From assembly GCF_024868665.1 (NCBI RefSeq), contig NC_079912.1, forward strand, positions 19,902,986-19,966,985: a DNA stretch of 64,000 bases, written 5' to 3'. The translations under genes and the position numbers were made by a program. The notes under the pieces were generated by a model. That model saw only the letters and a program-made list of their open reading frames with translations, had not been told where the DNA came from and ran no database searches. This DNA is from Triplophysa rosa. Its lineage: Eukaryota > Chordata > Actinopteri > Cypriniformes > Nemacheilidae. Below, one piece after another: positions 1 through 12,130 of this stretch; within the stretch, counting starts at the first letter, position 1; each line of letters starts with the position of its first letter.

Positions 1-1711
1 AGATGGTAGGTTTTTACATTTTCAACCCAAATTGTAAGTGGCACTTGCCCATGCAAACCTTATTCTGCAAAAGAATAAAACTTAAGACAGTGAAAACTTG
101 CCCAGTGTGAGTAGTGTTTGTACTGTAAAATTCACCTCAGTCAACCTAACTTTATCAGGGTTATTGATGCCACAGGACATTAAAAGGTGAGAAGTATGTT
201 CTCATATCAAACATTTGCAATTGATCTTATTTTTGTGCATTCAAATGTAAAGCTTGAGAAACGTAATAAATTATGTTTGGTGTATTTCAAGTCAAACCTT
301 ACAAGACACATTTTCATGCATGTGTGTGGAGAGAATTCTCTGAGGATAAAATGGACCAAGAGAAGTTTCATTCAAGCTAATCAGAATCTAATGTAATATG
401 TTTGATAGAGTAAAATTGGAATAGAATATAAAAGGTTGCTCTCCTTATAAAACCTCAGATGTCCAATTTCACTGTTTTTCAGGTAATGGAAAAAACTAAT
501 ATTGTGTTGTCAAAGTTGACAAACACTTTTTATGACTACTTTTTAATAGTTCGATATTTGCACAACCCAGTGAAAAACAAATGGTGGCAAAAATGGCAAA
601 ATCACGAAATATGGCGATCCAAGGATTCAGAAGGACAGTGAAAGGAAAGAATAGGAAACTATATCAGACTATGATATCACTTGCTATCACTGCACATCAC
701 TTGCTAACTTTGCCTATTCTGTAAACCTTAGCAGCATTAACAAACTGGTAATATTCATGTACATCATAATGAACAGAGTAGTTCCAAAGAGTTTGTTTGT
801 CATCTTTATGCCATTTTATACCGCTTATACCAACAACTAGAGAACCAAACTCTGGTTATATGCTCTGAAACACAAAACACCTGACCCTGGCAGCATTCTT
901 AATCTCTTCAGGGATGGCTTCCCATACAGGTTTTAAGATTAGTCCTAGACTTTAAAAAAATGTTAGATTTGTCTTAACTGAAAACTGCTTGCACTGACGT
1001 GTCTTAAAATACAGCAGTGCCATTGTTTTGTCTCAAGATGCACAATTGTAATGTTTGTAAGGCAAAAACTATTGTCCCAATTTAGCTAAAGCCTAGTCCT
1101 GTTTTAATATCTAATCCCTGTGTAGGAAACCGCCCCTCAGTGTTTTGTCAATATGGGTGAACCAAGAGATCTGCTACTCCAAGACCAACTCAGCACTTCT
1201 GTGATCTATTGAATCCAGTCACAATTCCCTGCAGGCTGTTTCTGCTTGGACTACAATGGCAGCTGTTGGGAATAAAGAGTCCAACTGTTCCCCAAGGCCT
1301 TGTAATGGCATATTATAAATGTAATATAATGGACAGTGTTGCCTTCATTGTTAAAAACAAATGGAGGTTAAGAACGAATGGAAGCTTTTACCTATTTAAA
1401 CGGTTCTGCCTAAATACTTGAACCTAGAGCAAGTAAAATATAAGATCTAAAAAATAAAATGCCACCTGATATTCATATTTCATTTCATAGTTGACACGTC
1501 TATCATACGCAAAATAAATAACAAATTGTTAGGTGTACAAATATTTTCCTGTAATGCCTTTTCTCAAGATTTAAATACTTGACAGGCGATTGAAATACCT
1601 GCACCTGTCAAGCAGGTTACACAACACAAACTTGCATTCTCAGTGCCGAAAATAACAATGCAGATTTATGGTGTCCTCTGATGTGTTGAGAGCGAAGACA
1701 GATTTTGAGGA
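1..1711. other. Intergenic, no gene seen
   Basis: I see no supported coding exon; the short ORFs are not recognisable and lack splice context. Around 905-1135 the sequence resembles a diverged copy of the hairpin element at 49431-49667: both share the motif TTTTGTCTCAAGATGCA or close variants, and similar edges. The stretch just before 1712 is the presumed 5' flank or 5' UTR of the finTRIM-like gene. Confidence 0.5.
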
Positions 1712-2584
1712 ATGGCAAAGAAGTGTTTTGAAGATCAAAATCCTCTCTGTTGTTCTATCTGCTTGGACCAACTTCAGGATAACAATTCCCATGGACACAA
1801 TTACTGCCTGGATTGCATTAAAGACTGGGATGCACACGGCAGCAAAGAGACAAGTTATAGTTGCCCTCAGTGCCGAAAGACCTTCACACCCAGACCTGTT
1901 CTCAACAAGAACACCTGCATGTTTGCAGAGATGGTGGAGAGGTTTAAAAACACAGGACTTCGGGATTCTTCACCTACGCATTTTCATGGTTCTGGCCCGA
2001 CGGAGTGTAAAATCTGTACCGCACAAAAAACAAACACTTTGAAGGTCTGTCCAGAATGTGAGGATTTACGCTGCAAGACCCACCCGTGCCATCGTTTTAA
2101 TGACCACACCAGAGAAAAGCACACAGTAATTGTTGTTAGTGCGGACTATCACGGCAATATCTTCTCTCGGCACAACAGACTGCTGGGGGTTTACTGTCGT
2201 ACAGACCAACAGTTCATCTGTACTCTGTGTCTTAAAGATGCCCACAGAGGACATGAAGCATTTTCAATGATGCCCGAGAAGAACGGAAAAACTCCAGAAC
2301 ACAGGAGACCTATGGCAAAAAAAGCACACAGGGGCAAGAGCAAAACAAGTGGACATGGCAAAAGAAAGTCTAATAAGATCATGCATGGCACTGGACATAG
2401 ACACAGTGGCGGGCATACCCGGGTCTCACATGCAAACAGTGGGCATGAAACTGTCCAACAAAAGAGCAGTGGACGTGGAGTTCATTCTCATGGGCACAGT
2501 CATGGTGTTGGACGCAGGAAGAGTAGAGATGGGGGTCATGGAGATTTAATCACAGGTCATGGTCATGACAGGAAATGGCTCTAG
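1712..2584 (+). CDS. finTRIM-like RING/B-box protein, truncated, His-rich tail
   Basis: A 290-residue single-exon ORF. The start is supported by an in-frame TGA two codons upstream (1706-1708) and G at -3 and +4. The order is RING (about 14-54), B-box 1 (about 99-137) and B-box 2 (about 147-181), then a basic Gly/His/Lys/Arg-rich tail to the end. The segment after the RING (CPQCRKTFTPRPVL) and the motif YCRTDQQFICTLC are typical of fish TRIM/finTRIM E3 ubiquitin ligases. Such proteins normally continue into a coiled coil and often a B30.2 domain, and neither is present here. Two further oddities are visible. The RING third ligand, normally Cys in a CGH motif, is His27 (SHGHNYC). The first Cys of B-box 2 is replaced (IFSRH where ICPHH is usual). 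Family assignment is confident. Ligase activity is doubtful, and the gene may be decaying or repurposed. Confidence 0.8.
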   Translation: MAKKCFEDQNPLCCSICLDQLQDNNSHGHNYCLDCIKDWDAHGSKETSYSCPQCRKTFTPRPVLNKNTCMFAEMVERFKNTGLRDSSPTHFHGSGPTECKICTAQKTNTLKVCPECEDLRCKTHPCHRFNDHTREKHTVIVVSADYHGNIFSRHNRLLGVYCRTDQQFICTLCLKDAHRGHEAFSMMPEKNGKTPEHRRPMAKKAHRGKSKTSGHGKRKSNKIMHGTGHRHSGGHTRVSHANSGHETVQQKSSGRGVHSHGHSHGVGRRKSRDGGHGDLITGHGHDRKWL

Positions 2585-3002
2585 AAGAACCACAGGAGAT
2601 ACCTAAAATGTCCAGTGATTCATGAAGGAACGTCAAGAGATTTTATATGAGCTTAAGCACAGTTTAACAGAGCAGCAAACTGGAATGTTGCCTCTACCAG
2701 ATTCAGGTGTTCTCACTGCAGCATTTTTTAGAATTACTGTATATTCTCTTTTGGATAATTGTGTATTTTATATAACAAAAGTACTAATTAGCCCTTGTTT
2801 TTACAATGAACAATTCACAAGAATGTAACAAATTTGTTTTAGAGTAGGGACATGAAATAACCTCATAAATACAAAATCTCTTATATACACTCTGAATATG
2901 TGTCATTGTCAAAACAATTTTGATTTGAATCTTTTAATGAATACAATGTAAACATGTGCTGTATTGTATGTACATAACTTAAGATTTTACTTTTTACAAG
3001 AC

Positions 3003-3008
3003 AATAAA
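3003..3008 (+). terminator. Candidate poly(A) signal of the finTRIM-like gene
   Basis: AATAAA lies 419 nt after the stop codon in an AT-rich 3' UTR, followed by T-rich sequence. It is the best candidate 3' end, inferred only from the motif and spacing. Confidence 0.45.
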
Positions 3009-3190
3009 CTTCCAGACATGGAAATAACAATTTGAAAATCTTTTTGTCATTTCCAAGTTTTCTCTGACTTAATGAAGCTTAAGTTGCTGAACTACATTTT
3101 CTGTGTTTGCGTTTTCACGCAAAAATGAGATCATTTATTCACACTTATGTCATTCAAAACCTGTATATGATTTGTAAGTTTAACAAATGT

Positions 3191-3619
3191 GACCCTGGAC
3201 AACAAAACCAGTCTTATGGGTCAATTTTTCGAAATTGAGATTTTTACATAATCTGAAATCTGAATAAATAAGATTTATATAGATGTATGAGTTGTTAAAA
3301 TAGGACAATATCTGGCTGAGATACAACCATTTAAAACTCAGGAATCTGAGAGTGCAAAAAAATCAAAATATTGAGAAAATTGCCTTTGAAGTTGTTAATC
3401 AGGGGCACTGTGGCAGACCATCCACTCATAAAACTAAAGTTTTTATACATTTAAGGTAGTAAATTTACAAAATATCTTCATGGAACATGATCTTTACTTA
3501 ATATCCTAATGATTTTTGGCATAAAAGAAAAATCATTAATTTTGACCCACACAATGTATTTTTGTCTTTTACTAAATATGTTCCCGTGCTACTTAAGACT
3601 GGTTTTGTGATCCAGGGTC
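3191..3619. mobile_element. Non-autonomous hAT-type element (MITE)
   Basis: The 429-bp element begins GACCCTGG and ends CCAGGGTC. It has inverted termini extending to the ACCAGTCTTA / AAGACTGGT region. It is flanked on both sides by the exact 8-bp direct repeat ACAAATGT (3183-3190 and 3620-3627), the target-duplication length of hAT transposons. It has no coding capacity. Confidence 0.8.
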
Positions 3620-3649
3620 ACAAATGTCTTAGTGGTTTTGTGTATACAG

Positions 3650-3780
3650 TGGAAGTCAATGGGGCCAGTTTTTGGTTACTAACATTCTTCAAAATATCGT
3701 AATTTGCATTCTGCAGAAAAGTCATACAGGTTGACATGAGGGTGAATAAATTAAAGAATTTTTATTTTGGGGTGAACCAA
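3650..3780. repeat. Half-copy of a fish hairpin repeat
   Basis: This stretch contains motifs such as ACATTCTTCAAAATAT and GAGGGTGAATAAAT that occur in both arms of the complete hairpin element at 26726-27050. It appears to be one arm only and may be partly displaced by the neighbouring insertion. Confidence 0.5.
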
Positions 3781-3795
3781 CCCTTTAAGAACACT

Positions 3796-4009
3796 ACACT
3801 CTTAAAAATAAAGGTGCTTAAAAGGTTCTTCGCAGCGATGCCATAGAAGAACCATTTTAGGTTCGTCAAAGGCTCTTTAAAGAACCATCTCATTCTTACT
3901 TTTTTATAATCTGAAGAACCTTTTTTGAAACAGAAAGGTTCTCCAAATGTTAAAGGTTCTTTCATGGCATCAAAGAACCTTTTGAAGCACCTTTTTTTTA
4001 AGAGTGTAC
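3796..4009. mobile_element. Small hairpin MITE with TACACTCTTA ends
   Basis: The termini TACACTCTTA and TAAGAGTGTA are exact reverse complements. Internal pairs such as AAAGGTGCTT / AAGCACCTTT and repeated GGTTCTT / AAGAACC motifs let most of the 214 bp fold back. Degenerate relatives are seen near 25235-25350 and 41630-41830. It has no coding potential. Confidence 0.7.
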
Positions 4010-7000
4010 ACTAGTTTGTTTTTTCCTTCCTAATCGTAATCACAATCAAGTATTTTGTTTTTGTGTTTTCTTACAAAAATCCTTTAATGTGAATTAAAAA
4101 TTTAATAAAAAAACGACCAATCATTTTATAACCAACTAATGTGTGACAACATAATGCTTTGCAAATAACATAATATTGTGGGGACTTAGAAGTATTTGAA
4201 AATGAGATTATGTTGCTCATTCTACATTATTACCTAAGAAAGCAGATCGCAACAAAATCCCCATTACATTTTAATAGTGTGTTTTTAATCGATGTTGTTA
4301 AATAATGACTCCAGAAACATCTGTATGTTTTTTTTAGTTATGCTCTTTAATTAGTCCTGGAAAACATGTAAGGCAAAATGGTCACATCACACACAGAAGC
4401 ATTATGAACTCTACGGTCCTCACGACCACACGCAGTCCAACCAACCCAGAGTCAAGCACAGATACAGCAGCACTTCAGGTTCTCAAAATGAAACGGAGAA
4501 AGTTCACATGGAGGGTTTCTGAAAACAAACAAACAACAAAAACAACCTGCGGTGCTTCTCTGACGTGTGTGGAGGGGGGTGATTTAATGCTGACGAATAG
4601 GGGTTTTGAATTTCTAACCAATCAGTAAACAGGAACGCAAAATGGTGTCTCTGATTGGTTCTTGGTTTGAAAAGCCAAACAGGAAAGTCGGAACTGTGCA
4701 AACTGAAAGACACCAAGTATTCATATCTGAACATACAACCAAGTGCCACTACCCACAAGGCATTTGTGAGACAAAAACAGATGTTACTCTGAGTTTTTAT
4801 GATTTTTTGTTGGAAACGGCCTGAAACGCCTTTCTTCAGTGTGTCTGATGACACCAGCCATATGAATTCAGATCTAAAATTCCACTTCAATCTTTTCATA
4901 GCTAGTTGTTCACATGAATTTTAATATCGGTACACTAAATGGCAATTTAATTTAGTATCTAATATTGTAACTAATGTCTAAGCATAACGTTTAGCTGCAT
5001 TGGTTAATAACAGGAATTCTCGACTTGGCGAACCTGAGGGGTGTTTCCTGTTCTGGGAAAGCTATTGGATTGAGTGTCTGAGGAAGGAAGCAGCTTGGCT
5101 CCCAGTCGCACAATTCCATATCCACGAGAGACAGTCACACCTGCAGCTGAGCTCATTGCTAAGTCGTACGCGCTCCAAAAAAGGAAGAGGAAGAATATTC
5201 CATCACAAACCTTGAGAGACTTTAAGCAGCACAGATGTCATTGTTGGGTGTGTGCGTGTTACGCAAGGTCTCTGGATTCAGTGGTGCTTAATGTTAACCA
5301 GACAGACAGAACTAAGAAACGGAGAGGTGAAACTGAATCGTAAGCTGCTGAGTTCCAGAACCAGAACACGGGGTTCTAGATCTAGAATGTTATGCAGCAA
5401 CGTGACAAAATACTGAACTGGACAAGATTAATAAGAGTGTTGCGTGAACGTCAACGCGTAAACATTTGTGACCTGTAACTGCTTGGAAAAGTACATTGAC
5501 ATGAATATTTTTATTCTGACTGCTGATGGATTTTTTTTGTTTACCTCTGGTAAATATGCCACTTATCGACCCACACACAATACACGGAAGTATCTGAAAA
5601 CAACAGGACACCTGATCTGGGGGGTTGTGTATAGACATGCGTGGAGGCAATCTGGTGTTGGTCTACGACTGAGGCACAGTGAGAACGAGAGGTTTTGCAT
5701 GAATTTGAAAGTTAGCAGAAAGAACGTTAGATATCAGTCAGCACCAATACAATTTAGGGCGTAGTCAACCACACACGACAGGAGCAAATTCAGAATCATA
5801 GGTCTCGCAAGATCACTTTAACAATAACCACAGAAGGTTGCATCTTTCATCTTCACTTTGTTTTTTTCTTCTTCAGTACAGTAAGCACAGTTATAGCGAA
5901 GGTCGTGCCTTCACGACAAAAGTTTGGCACACTCTGTCAGGACCAACTAAACATGACTCATCACACTGTAAAGGAACTGCAGCAAAGCCTTTTCAACACA
6001 AACCACTAAAATGCAGACCACTGAAACAAACAAACAAAAACACGAAAGAGGACGGATATTTTTCAATGAAATGTTAGTCAGGGTCACTTAGTGTTCTCGG
6101 TCACCATTCACAATAACACAGGAAGAGAACCGGCAGGGCACAACGAAAACCAAAAATCGAAAGTCAACCGGTGGATAAGTATTTCAAACTGGATCAGGAT
6201 TCAGTTTCGGGTCCGATTCTTCAGGCTAGTACGGCAGCACCACTCCCACCCCAGTGCATTCTGAAACCATTAACTTACAGTGTAAGTGAAGCAGATGTGG
6301 CAATGGAGTGTGGTTTGTGCACTTTATATAGTGATTATGTAAACAATGCGTTGGCCTTCAAGAATCTGCATTTTAAAACACTTGCTTCTTGTGTTCGAGC
6401 GGAATAAAGAGGAGTGTGTTGGTGGGAGAGAGAGAGAATGTGACTGAATGTGCTGAAGCTGAGGGTCTGAGTGAAAACCTGGACTGCAATCGGAGATACA
6501 GTGGATTGGGAGTGTGACCACCATCTCTATAAGTTCAAAGGATAGCAAACCAACGCGGGCCGTTCACAGGGGCCGGAATATTTAAGAGTCATAGTGAGAA
6601 TTAGAAATTGATAAAAGACGACAGAGAGAGTGTTAACAGTTCGGTTCACCCAAAACCCTGTCATCATTTACTCAGCAAATGATAACAGGATTTATAATGA
6701 AAACGTATGCGTGATCCTTTAAAATGCTGGACCGTAGCATATTTTAGCATGAGGGAGGTAGAGAGACTGAAAGAAACGATGTTTGAAACCTGACAAGACC
6801 TGAGGACAGAGTCAGATACGGAGACGCGCACGCGCACTGAATCACGCACAACAGACGCACATATAAAAGAGGGGGTCTGGTTTGTTTCACATAATCAGTT
6901 AATCACTGACATGAACCAGACTCCAGTGCACAGGGAAAGCAGTCAGCAGGTGTCTTGAATACTTGAATGATGGCACTGCAATCAACATAAATCACCAGCG

Positions 7001-8418
7001 GTGGCAGTAGATTACTGCTTACTGAGAAAGAGGTGGGAGGAGCCGGAGGATTTGATTGACGTGTCTAAGAGAGGAGGCAGAGGGAGTAACCGCATCCCTC
7101 AGGGAGTGTGCGAGTTATTTAAATGTTTATAAAAGCACAGAGGTTCAAAGTATGAGGAAAATAAAAAGCGGTAGTGTTTTAGACTTCTTGCCACGAAGTG
7201 TGTCTGTCGGGGATGTGGGGGTGAGACCTGACTGTCCTCTCTAACCGGACTAACTGCTGTTGCCATGCCAACCGCAATGACGCAAACTCTTAACAGGAGA
7301 GAGAAAGCCAGATGAGTGGAGATCATATTTAAATGTTACACGCAACTAGCGCGCTGCGGATCAGGGTGATCGGATGGTGATCCGTCACGGGACTGAGGGG
7401 CGGAAAGTGCCCTGGAATCCTGGAGGAGGTTCTGGAATGAAAGGCCACTCCTGTCTTTATCTGACCCTCCATATGCTTCCACATCTCAAGAGTTCATACA
7501 ATGCGAGAGAGAGAGAGAATGATGGGAAAAGCCTGAGAGAACGTTCTCTATAATTGGACCTGTTTGCCAGCTAGGCTCATTAAAATCCAAGCACTTGCCC
7601 TGTCTAATGACATGGCACATTGATCAGCTAGCCACTGAAGCTTAAAGGGTTAGTTCATTCAATTAAATATTCAAACTTATATGGCTTTTTAATTCTCGTA
7701 GAAAACAACATTTTTTAAAGAACATTTTCTTTTTATATAATGAAGGTGAATGGGGACTGGGGTCAAGTTCCCCCCCACCAAAAAAAACCATGAAATTGGT
7801 CCACGTGACTTGTGATATCATGCAATAGCTGTGTGAAGATTTTAAATGTATAGTGCACTATATTTGGAATACAAAAATGAGAAATGGTTCCATTCTTGTA
7901 ATGTTGCAGCTTGTCAGACTCAGTCCCCATTCACTTTCATTATATCAATAAAAACAGTCAATTAATAAAATCATCTTTTGCGTTCCATAAAAGAGTAAAA
8001 GTCATATTGTTTCCGAACATCGTGAGGGTGCGTAAATAACTGAATTTTCACATTCAAATAACTTCTTTAAAACACCCTCTCTTTTCTGTCAAGCTTATGA
8101 GACGGCAATGTGCCAATGGGGTTCTTTAAGTTACTACACATGTGTGCTTGTATCCGTATCAAAGAAGCTTGTTGTCTCTCTTAGCCAATCAGAAACCACC
8201 CGACTCCTCCAGAGTTCGAGTCAAATACATGTCAGTGAGTCAGGTCCTATAGAAAATCAACATAAACAATGGCAACGTAGGTGGGTGCCCTTGTTTAATG
8301 TGCAGGGTGTTCTGGGTGGGTCTTTTGATGACAATAGGACGATGACGAGAGGGAGGGCGACACCGCCTCTGCGCAAACCTCGCACAGACGACTAGCACTG
8401 TCTACACTTCCAAGCCAA
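4010..8418. other. 4.4 kb without a recognisable gene
   Basis: I checked both strands. The longest ORF (131 residues, minus strand, 4504-4899) has no recognisable motif and no splice context. About 6640-6720 and 7640-8060 contain fragments of common fish hairpin repeats (phrases like GTTCACCCAAAA and CATCATTTACTCA). A GA-run lies at 7505-7518. The block 7545-7645 is low in repeats and rich in TAAT/CAGCTAG-type motifs and could be regulatory, but I cannot show that. Confidence 0.4.
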
Positions 8419-9369
8419 AAATACAGTTAAAGAACTCGGCGTTATATTAGACAGCAACCTGTCTTTTGAAAAACACATGTCAAACGTCACAAACAGCCTT
8501 CTTCCACCTTAGAAACATTGCCAAACTGAGGAACATTCTATGTATTTCTGACACAGAAACACTAGTTCATGCATTTGTGACACAACCACTGCAGCTCAGT
8601 GGTTGTCCTGCATCATCATCATTAAACAAACTACAGTTAGTTCAGAACGCAGCTGCTGGAGTTCTGACAAGATCTAGAAAATGTGACCACATAACCCCAA
8701 TGTTATCAACCCTTCACTGACTGCCCATTCAGTACAATAAAGTTCTTCTCATCACTTCTAAAGCATTAAACGGTTGAGCCCCCGCTCATCTAACAGAGCT
8801 TCTGTCACGCTATCTACCATCACAAAACTCCAGACTTCTGACAGTATAACTAAATCCACCAAAGGGGGCGGAGCTTTCTCATATGAACCTAACTCTGGAA
8901 TAGCCTTCCCGATACTATCCGAGGGTCAGACACACTCTCCCAATTTAAATCTAGATTAAAGACATGTCTTTTCAGCCAAGCATACATATGATGCACACCA
9001 GTAATATCTCTTGTTTAGAAGTAAATGAACAGCAGCGACGCTAATAATACCCATCCCGAGGTAACCACAGATGATGCCGGCTCATGTAGGACCACCTGGT
9101 GTCATCCTCCTGACCATCAGGAGACCCGTCCAGACGAAACATCACACCAGCACCAGCTGATCGTCACGTGCCGTCCTCCTGCGAGATCCTGTGGACTTAA
9201 CTGATCATCAGCTCAGCCCAGGCAAGCTCCGAGCAAAGAGCAAAGATGGACCCCTGTTATTTTTATTACTAACTTTAGTTTCTTTTTCTCTGTTTTCCTG
9301 TAAAGCTGCTTTGCAACAACGAAACACTGTGAACAGCGCTATATAAATAAAACTGAATTGAATATATTT
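8419..9369 (+). mobile_element. Truncated LINE 3' end (left-arm copy)
   Basis: The sequence translates, with stops and frame changes, into pieces typical of the C-terminal part of a fish non-LTR retrotransposon reverse transcriptase. Examples are ELGVILDSNLSFEKHM, LQLVQNAAAGVLTRSRK and KSTKGGGAFSYEP. It ends with the typical LINE 3' tail motif GCGCTATATAAATAAAACTG near 9338. The element is 5'-truncated exactly at the palindrome edge, so this copy was created by the inverted duplication and not by independent insertion. Confidence 0.75.
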
Positions 9370-10084
9370 TGACACATACGATCGGTCTGGTGCATACACC
9401 CATGCAATGCAACAGATGCAATGTGCAGGCGTATGCATATACGTGCATCCGGCCGTCTGTATGTGTAAAAATGTGAATTAAAAAGTACAAACAAAGTGAA
9501 ACAAGAAACACGAAATGTGATTTTGCTGATCTGAAAACGCATTCTTTTTATGGCATCTGCCTGTAGCTGGTGAAGTGTGAAATCGCCCCCCACCGCCAGA
9601 CAAATGTGAGTTTTTTTGCAAAGTGGTTGATTATTTTGCTTATCAGCGGGTTTTTCTTAACTGGAGATCTGTCACAATCGGACATATCTGCATTCAAATA
9701 TTACAAATGAACAGTTCAGTTCACATACTGTGAGTTCTCATCCTCTATAAGACAAAACTGAAGCACTAAAAACACTGCCATGTTTTCAATGCTTGTGTAC
9801 CAACACAAACCAGGCAATATGTTTTTAACTCAGCGTCTCACAATGCATTCTGGGATTGTCTTAACTGCAACTGTCTTGGATTCCAGATCCTGTGCATTGG
9901 GCTCATTAAAATGCTGCCTACAAAAGTAACTGACTGTTTTCTCAGATCGAAATGTTTGCAGTGTGTAAGAATGTTTGCAGTGTTTGCAAACTCATGTTTG
10001 CAGTGTGCAAGAATTGATGGCCAATTTCTAATTTCCTTTCACAATGAAGCACAAGAAGGTAAAGGTGAATCAGGTCAAATGTGT

Positions 10085-10087
<3 letters not shown>
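8419..10087 (+). repeat. Left arm of a perfect 1,669-bp inverted repeat
   Basis: Every position x in this arm pairs with 20380-x in the right arm, so there is no length difference. ORFs translated from the two arms are identical in sequence and mirror-placed. For example, 8466-8720 plus matches 11660-11914 minus, and 9339-9593 minus matches 10787-11041 plus. The outer edge is at AAATACAG (8419). Sequence outside (8380-8418) is unrelated to that beyond the right arm. The inner edge is TGTGTTGT at 10087. Confidence 0.93.
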
Positions 10088-10172
<85 letters not shown>

Positions 10173-10292
10173 TCCACCTTTTCTCTCTCTTTCCCACCCT
10201 TTCTCTGTTTTGTTTTGAGTGGTTTGTGGTTGGCAGGACGTTGATGGGTACAATGTTTACTTGCAGCGTGCCGTACACAGTTCAGCGCACAC
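10085..10292. repeat. Palindrome spacer with (TC)n microsatellite
   Basis: The 205-bp non-duplicated centre (10088-10292) between the two arms begins with about 80 bp of TC dinucleotides (to about 10168). After that come pyrimidine-rich and then unique sequence. The TC run touches the left arm edge and has no counterpart at the right edge. It would be the loop of a cruciform or of a hairpin transcript. Confidence 0.9.
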
Positions 10293-11961
10293 ACAACACA
10301 TTTGACCTGATTCACCTTTACCTTCTTGTGCTTCATTGTGAAAGGAAATTAGAAATTGGCCATCAATTCTTGCACACTGCAAACATGAGTTTGCAAACAC
10401 TGCAAACATTCTTACACACTGCAAACATTTCGATCTGAGAAAACAGTCAGTTACTTTTGTAGGCAGCATTTTAATGAGCCCAATGCACAGGATCTGGAAT
10501 CCAAGACAGTTGCAGTTAAGACAATCCCAGAATGCATTGTGAGACGCTGAGTTAAAAACATATTGCCTGGTTTGTGTTGGTACACAAGCATTGAAAACAT
10601 GGCAGTGTTTTTAGTGCTTCAGTTTTGTCTTATAGAGGATGAGAACTCACAGTATGTGAACTGAACTGTTCATTTGTAATATTTGAATGCAGATATGTCC
10701 GATTGTGACAGATCTCCAGTTAAGAAAAACCCGCTGATAAGCAAAATAATCAACCACTTTGCAAAAAAACTCACATTTGTCTGGCGGTGGGGGGCGATTT
10801 CACACTTCACCAGCTACAGGCAGATGCCATAAAAAGAATGCGTTTTCAGATCAGCAAAATCACATTTCGTGTTTCTTGTTTCACTTTGTTTGTACTTTTT
10901 AATTCACATTTTTACACATACAGACGGCCGGATGCACGTATATGCATACGCCTGCACATTGCATCTGTTGCATTGCATGGGTGTATGCACCAGACCGATC
11001 GTATGTGTCAAAATATATTCAATTCAGTTTTATTTATATAGCGCTGTTCACAGTGTTTCGTTGTTGCAAAGCAGCTTTACAGGAAAACAGAGAAAAAGAA
11101 ACTAAAGTTAGTAATAAAAATAACAGGGGTCCATCTTTGCTCTTTGCTCGGAGCTTGCCTGGGCTGAGCTGATGATCAGTTAAGTCCACAGGATCTCGCA
11201 GGAGGACGGCACGTGACGATCAGCTGGTGCTGGTGTGATGTTTCGTCTGGACGGGTCTCCTGATGGTCAGGAGGATGACACCAGGTGGTCCTACATGAGC
11301 CGGCATCATCTGTGGTTACCTCGGGATGGGTATTATTAGCGTCGCTGCTGTTCATTTACTTCTAAACAAGAGATATTACTGGTGTGCATCATATGTATGC
11401 TTGGCTGAAAAGACATGTCTTTAATCTAGATTTAAATTGGGAGAGTGTGTCTGACCCTCGGATAGTATCGGGAAGGCTATTCCAGAGTTAGGTTCATATG
11501 AGAAAGCTCCGCCCCCTTTGGTGGATTTAGTTATACTGTCAGAAGTCTGGAGTTTTGTGATGGTAGATAGCGTGACAGAAGCTCTGTTAGATGAGCGGGG
11601 GCTCAACCGTTTAATGCTTTAGAAGTGATGAGAAGAACTTTATTGTACTGAATGGGCAGTCAGTGAAGGGTTGATAACATTGGGGTTATGTGGTCACATT
11701 TTCTAGATCTTGTCAGAACTCCAGCAGCTGCGTTCTGAACTAACTGTAGTTTGTTTAATGATGATGATGCAGGACAACCACTGAGCTGCAGTGGTTGTGT
11801 CACAAATGCATGAACTAGTGTTTCTGTGTCAGAAATACATAGAATGTTCCTCAGTTTGGCAATGTTTCTAAGGTGGAAGAAGGCTGTTTGTGACGTTTGA
11901 CATGTGTTTTTCAAAAGACAGGTTGCTGTCTAATATAACGCCGAGTTCTTTAACTGTATTT
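10293..11961 (-). repeat. Right arm of a perfect 1,669-bp inverted repeat
   Basis: Reverse complement of 8419-10087 with no indel and no mismatch noticed. Beyond 11961 the LINE sequence continues uninterrupted to about 12130, whereas the left arm stops. The right copy is therefore the likely original and the left arm the derived copy. Confidence 0.93.
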
Positions 11962-12130
11962 GCTGAGGTAACAGTGCAGCCTTCTATTTGCAAATTGTAA
12001 TCTGTAATATTCTGCTCACAGGTATTCATCTGATAAGTAATATCTCTGTCTTATCTGAAATTAGCAGACGAAAATGACTAGTCATCCGATGTTTTATGTC
12101 CTGAATGCACTCTTCTAGTTTTGATCATTT
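11011..12130 (-). mobile_element. Truncated LINE 3' end (original, longer copy)
   Basis: The same LINE as in the left arm but read on the minus strand, extending about 170 bp further 5' past the palindrome boundary. The 3' tail (TATATAAATAAAACTG, read on minus) lies near 11030. Stop codons interrupt the reverse-transcriptase remnant, so it is not functional. Confidence 0.75.

Noticed and set aside
4504..4899. 131-codon minus ORF
   Set aside because: No recognisable motif, no splice context and AT-rich biased composition; likely chance.
9911..10469. 175-codon and related ORFs across the palindrome centre
   Set aside because: Mostly Ser-Leu or Arg-Glu translation of the (TC)n run plus palindrome arm; no gene-like content.
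9208..11172. Mirror-image ORFs of 76-88 codons in the palindrome arms
   Set aside because: They are identical because the arms are identical, overlap one another in several frames and match no family; part of them is LINE 3' sequence.
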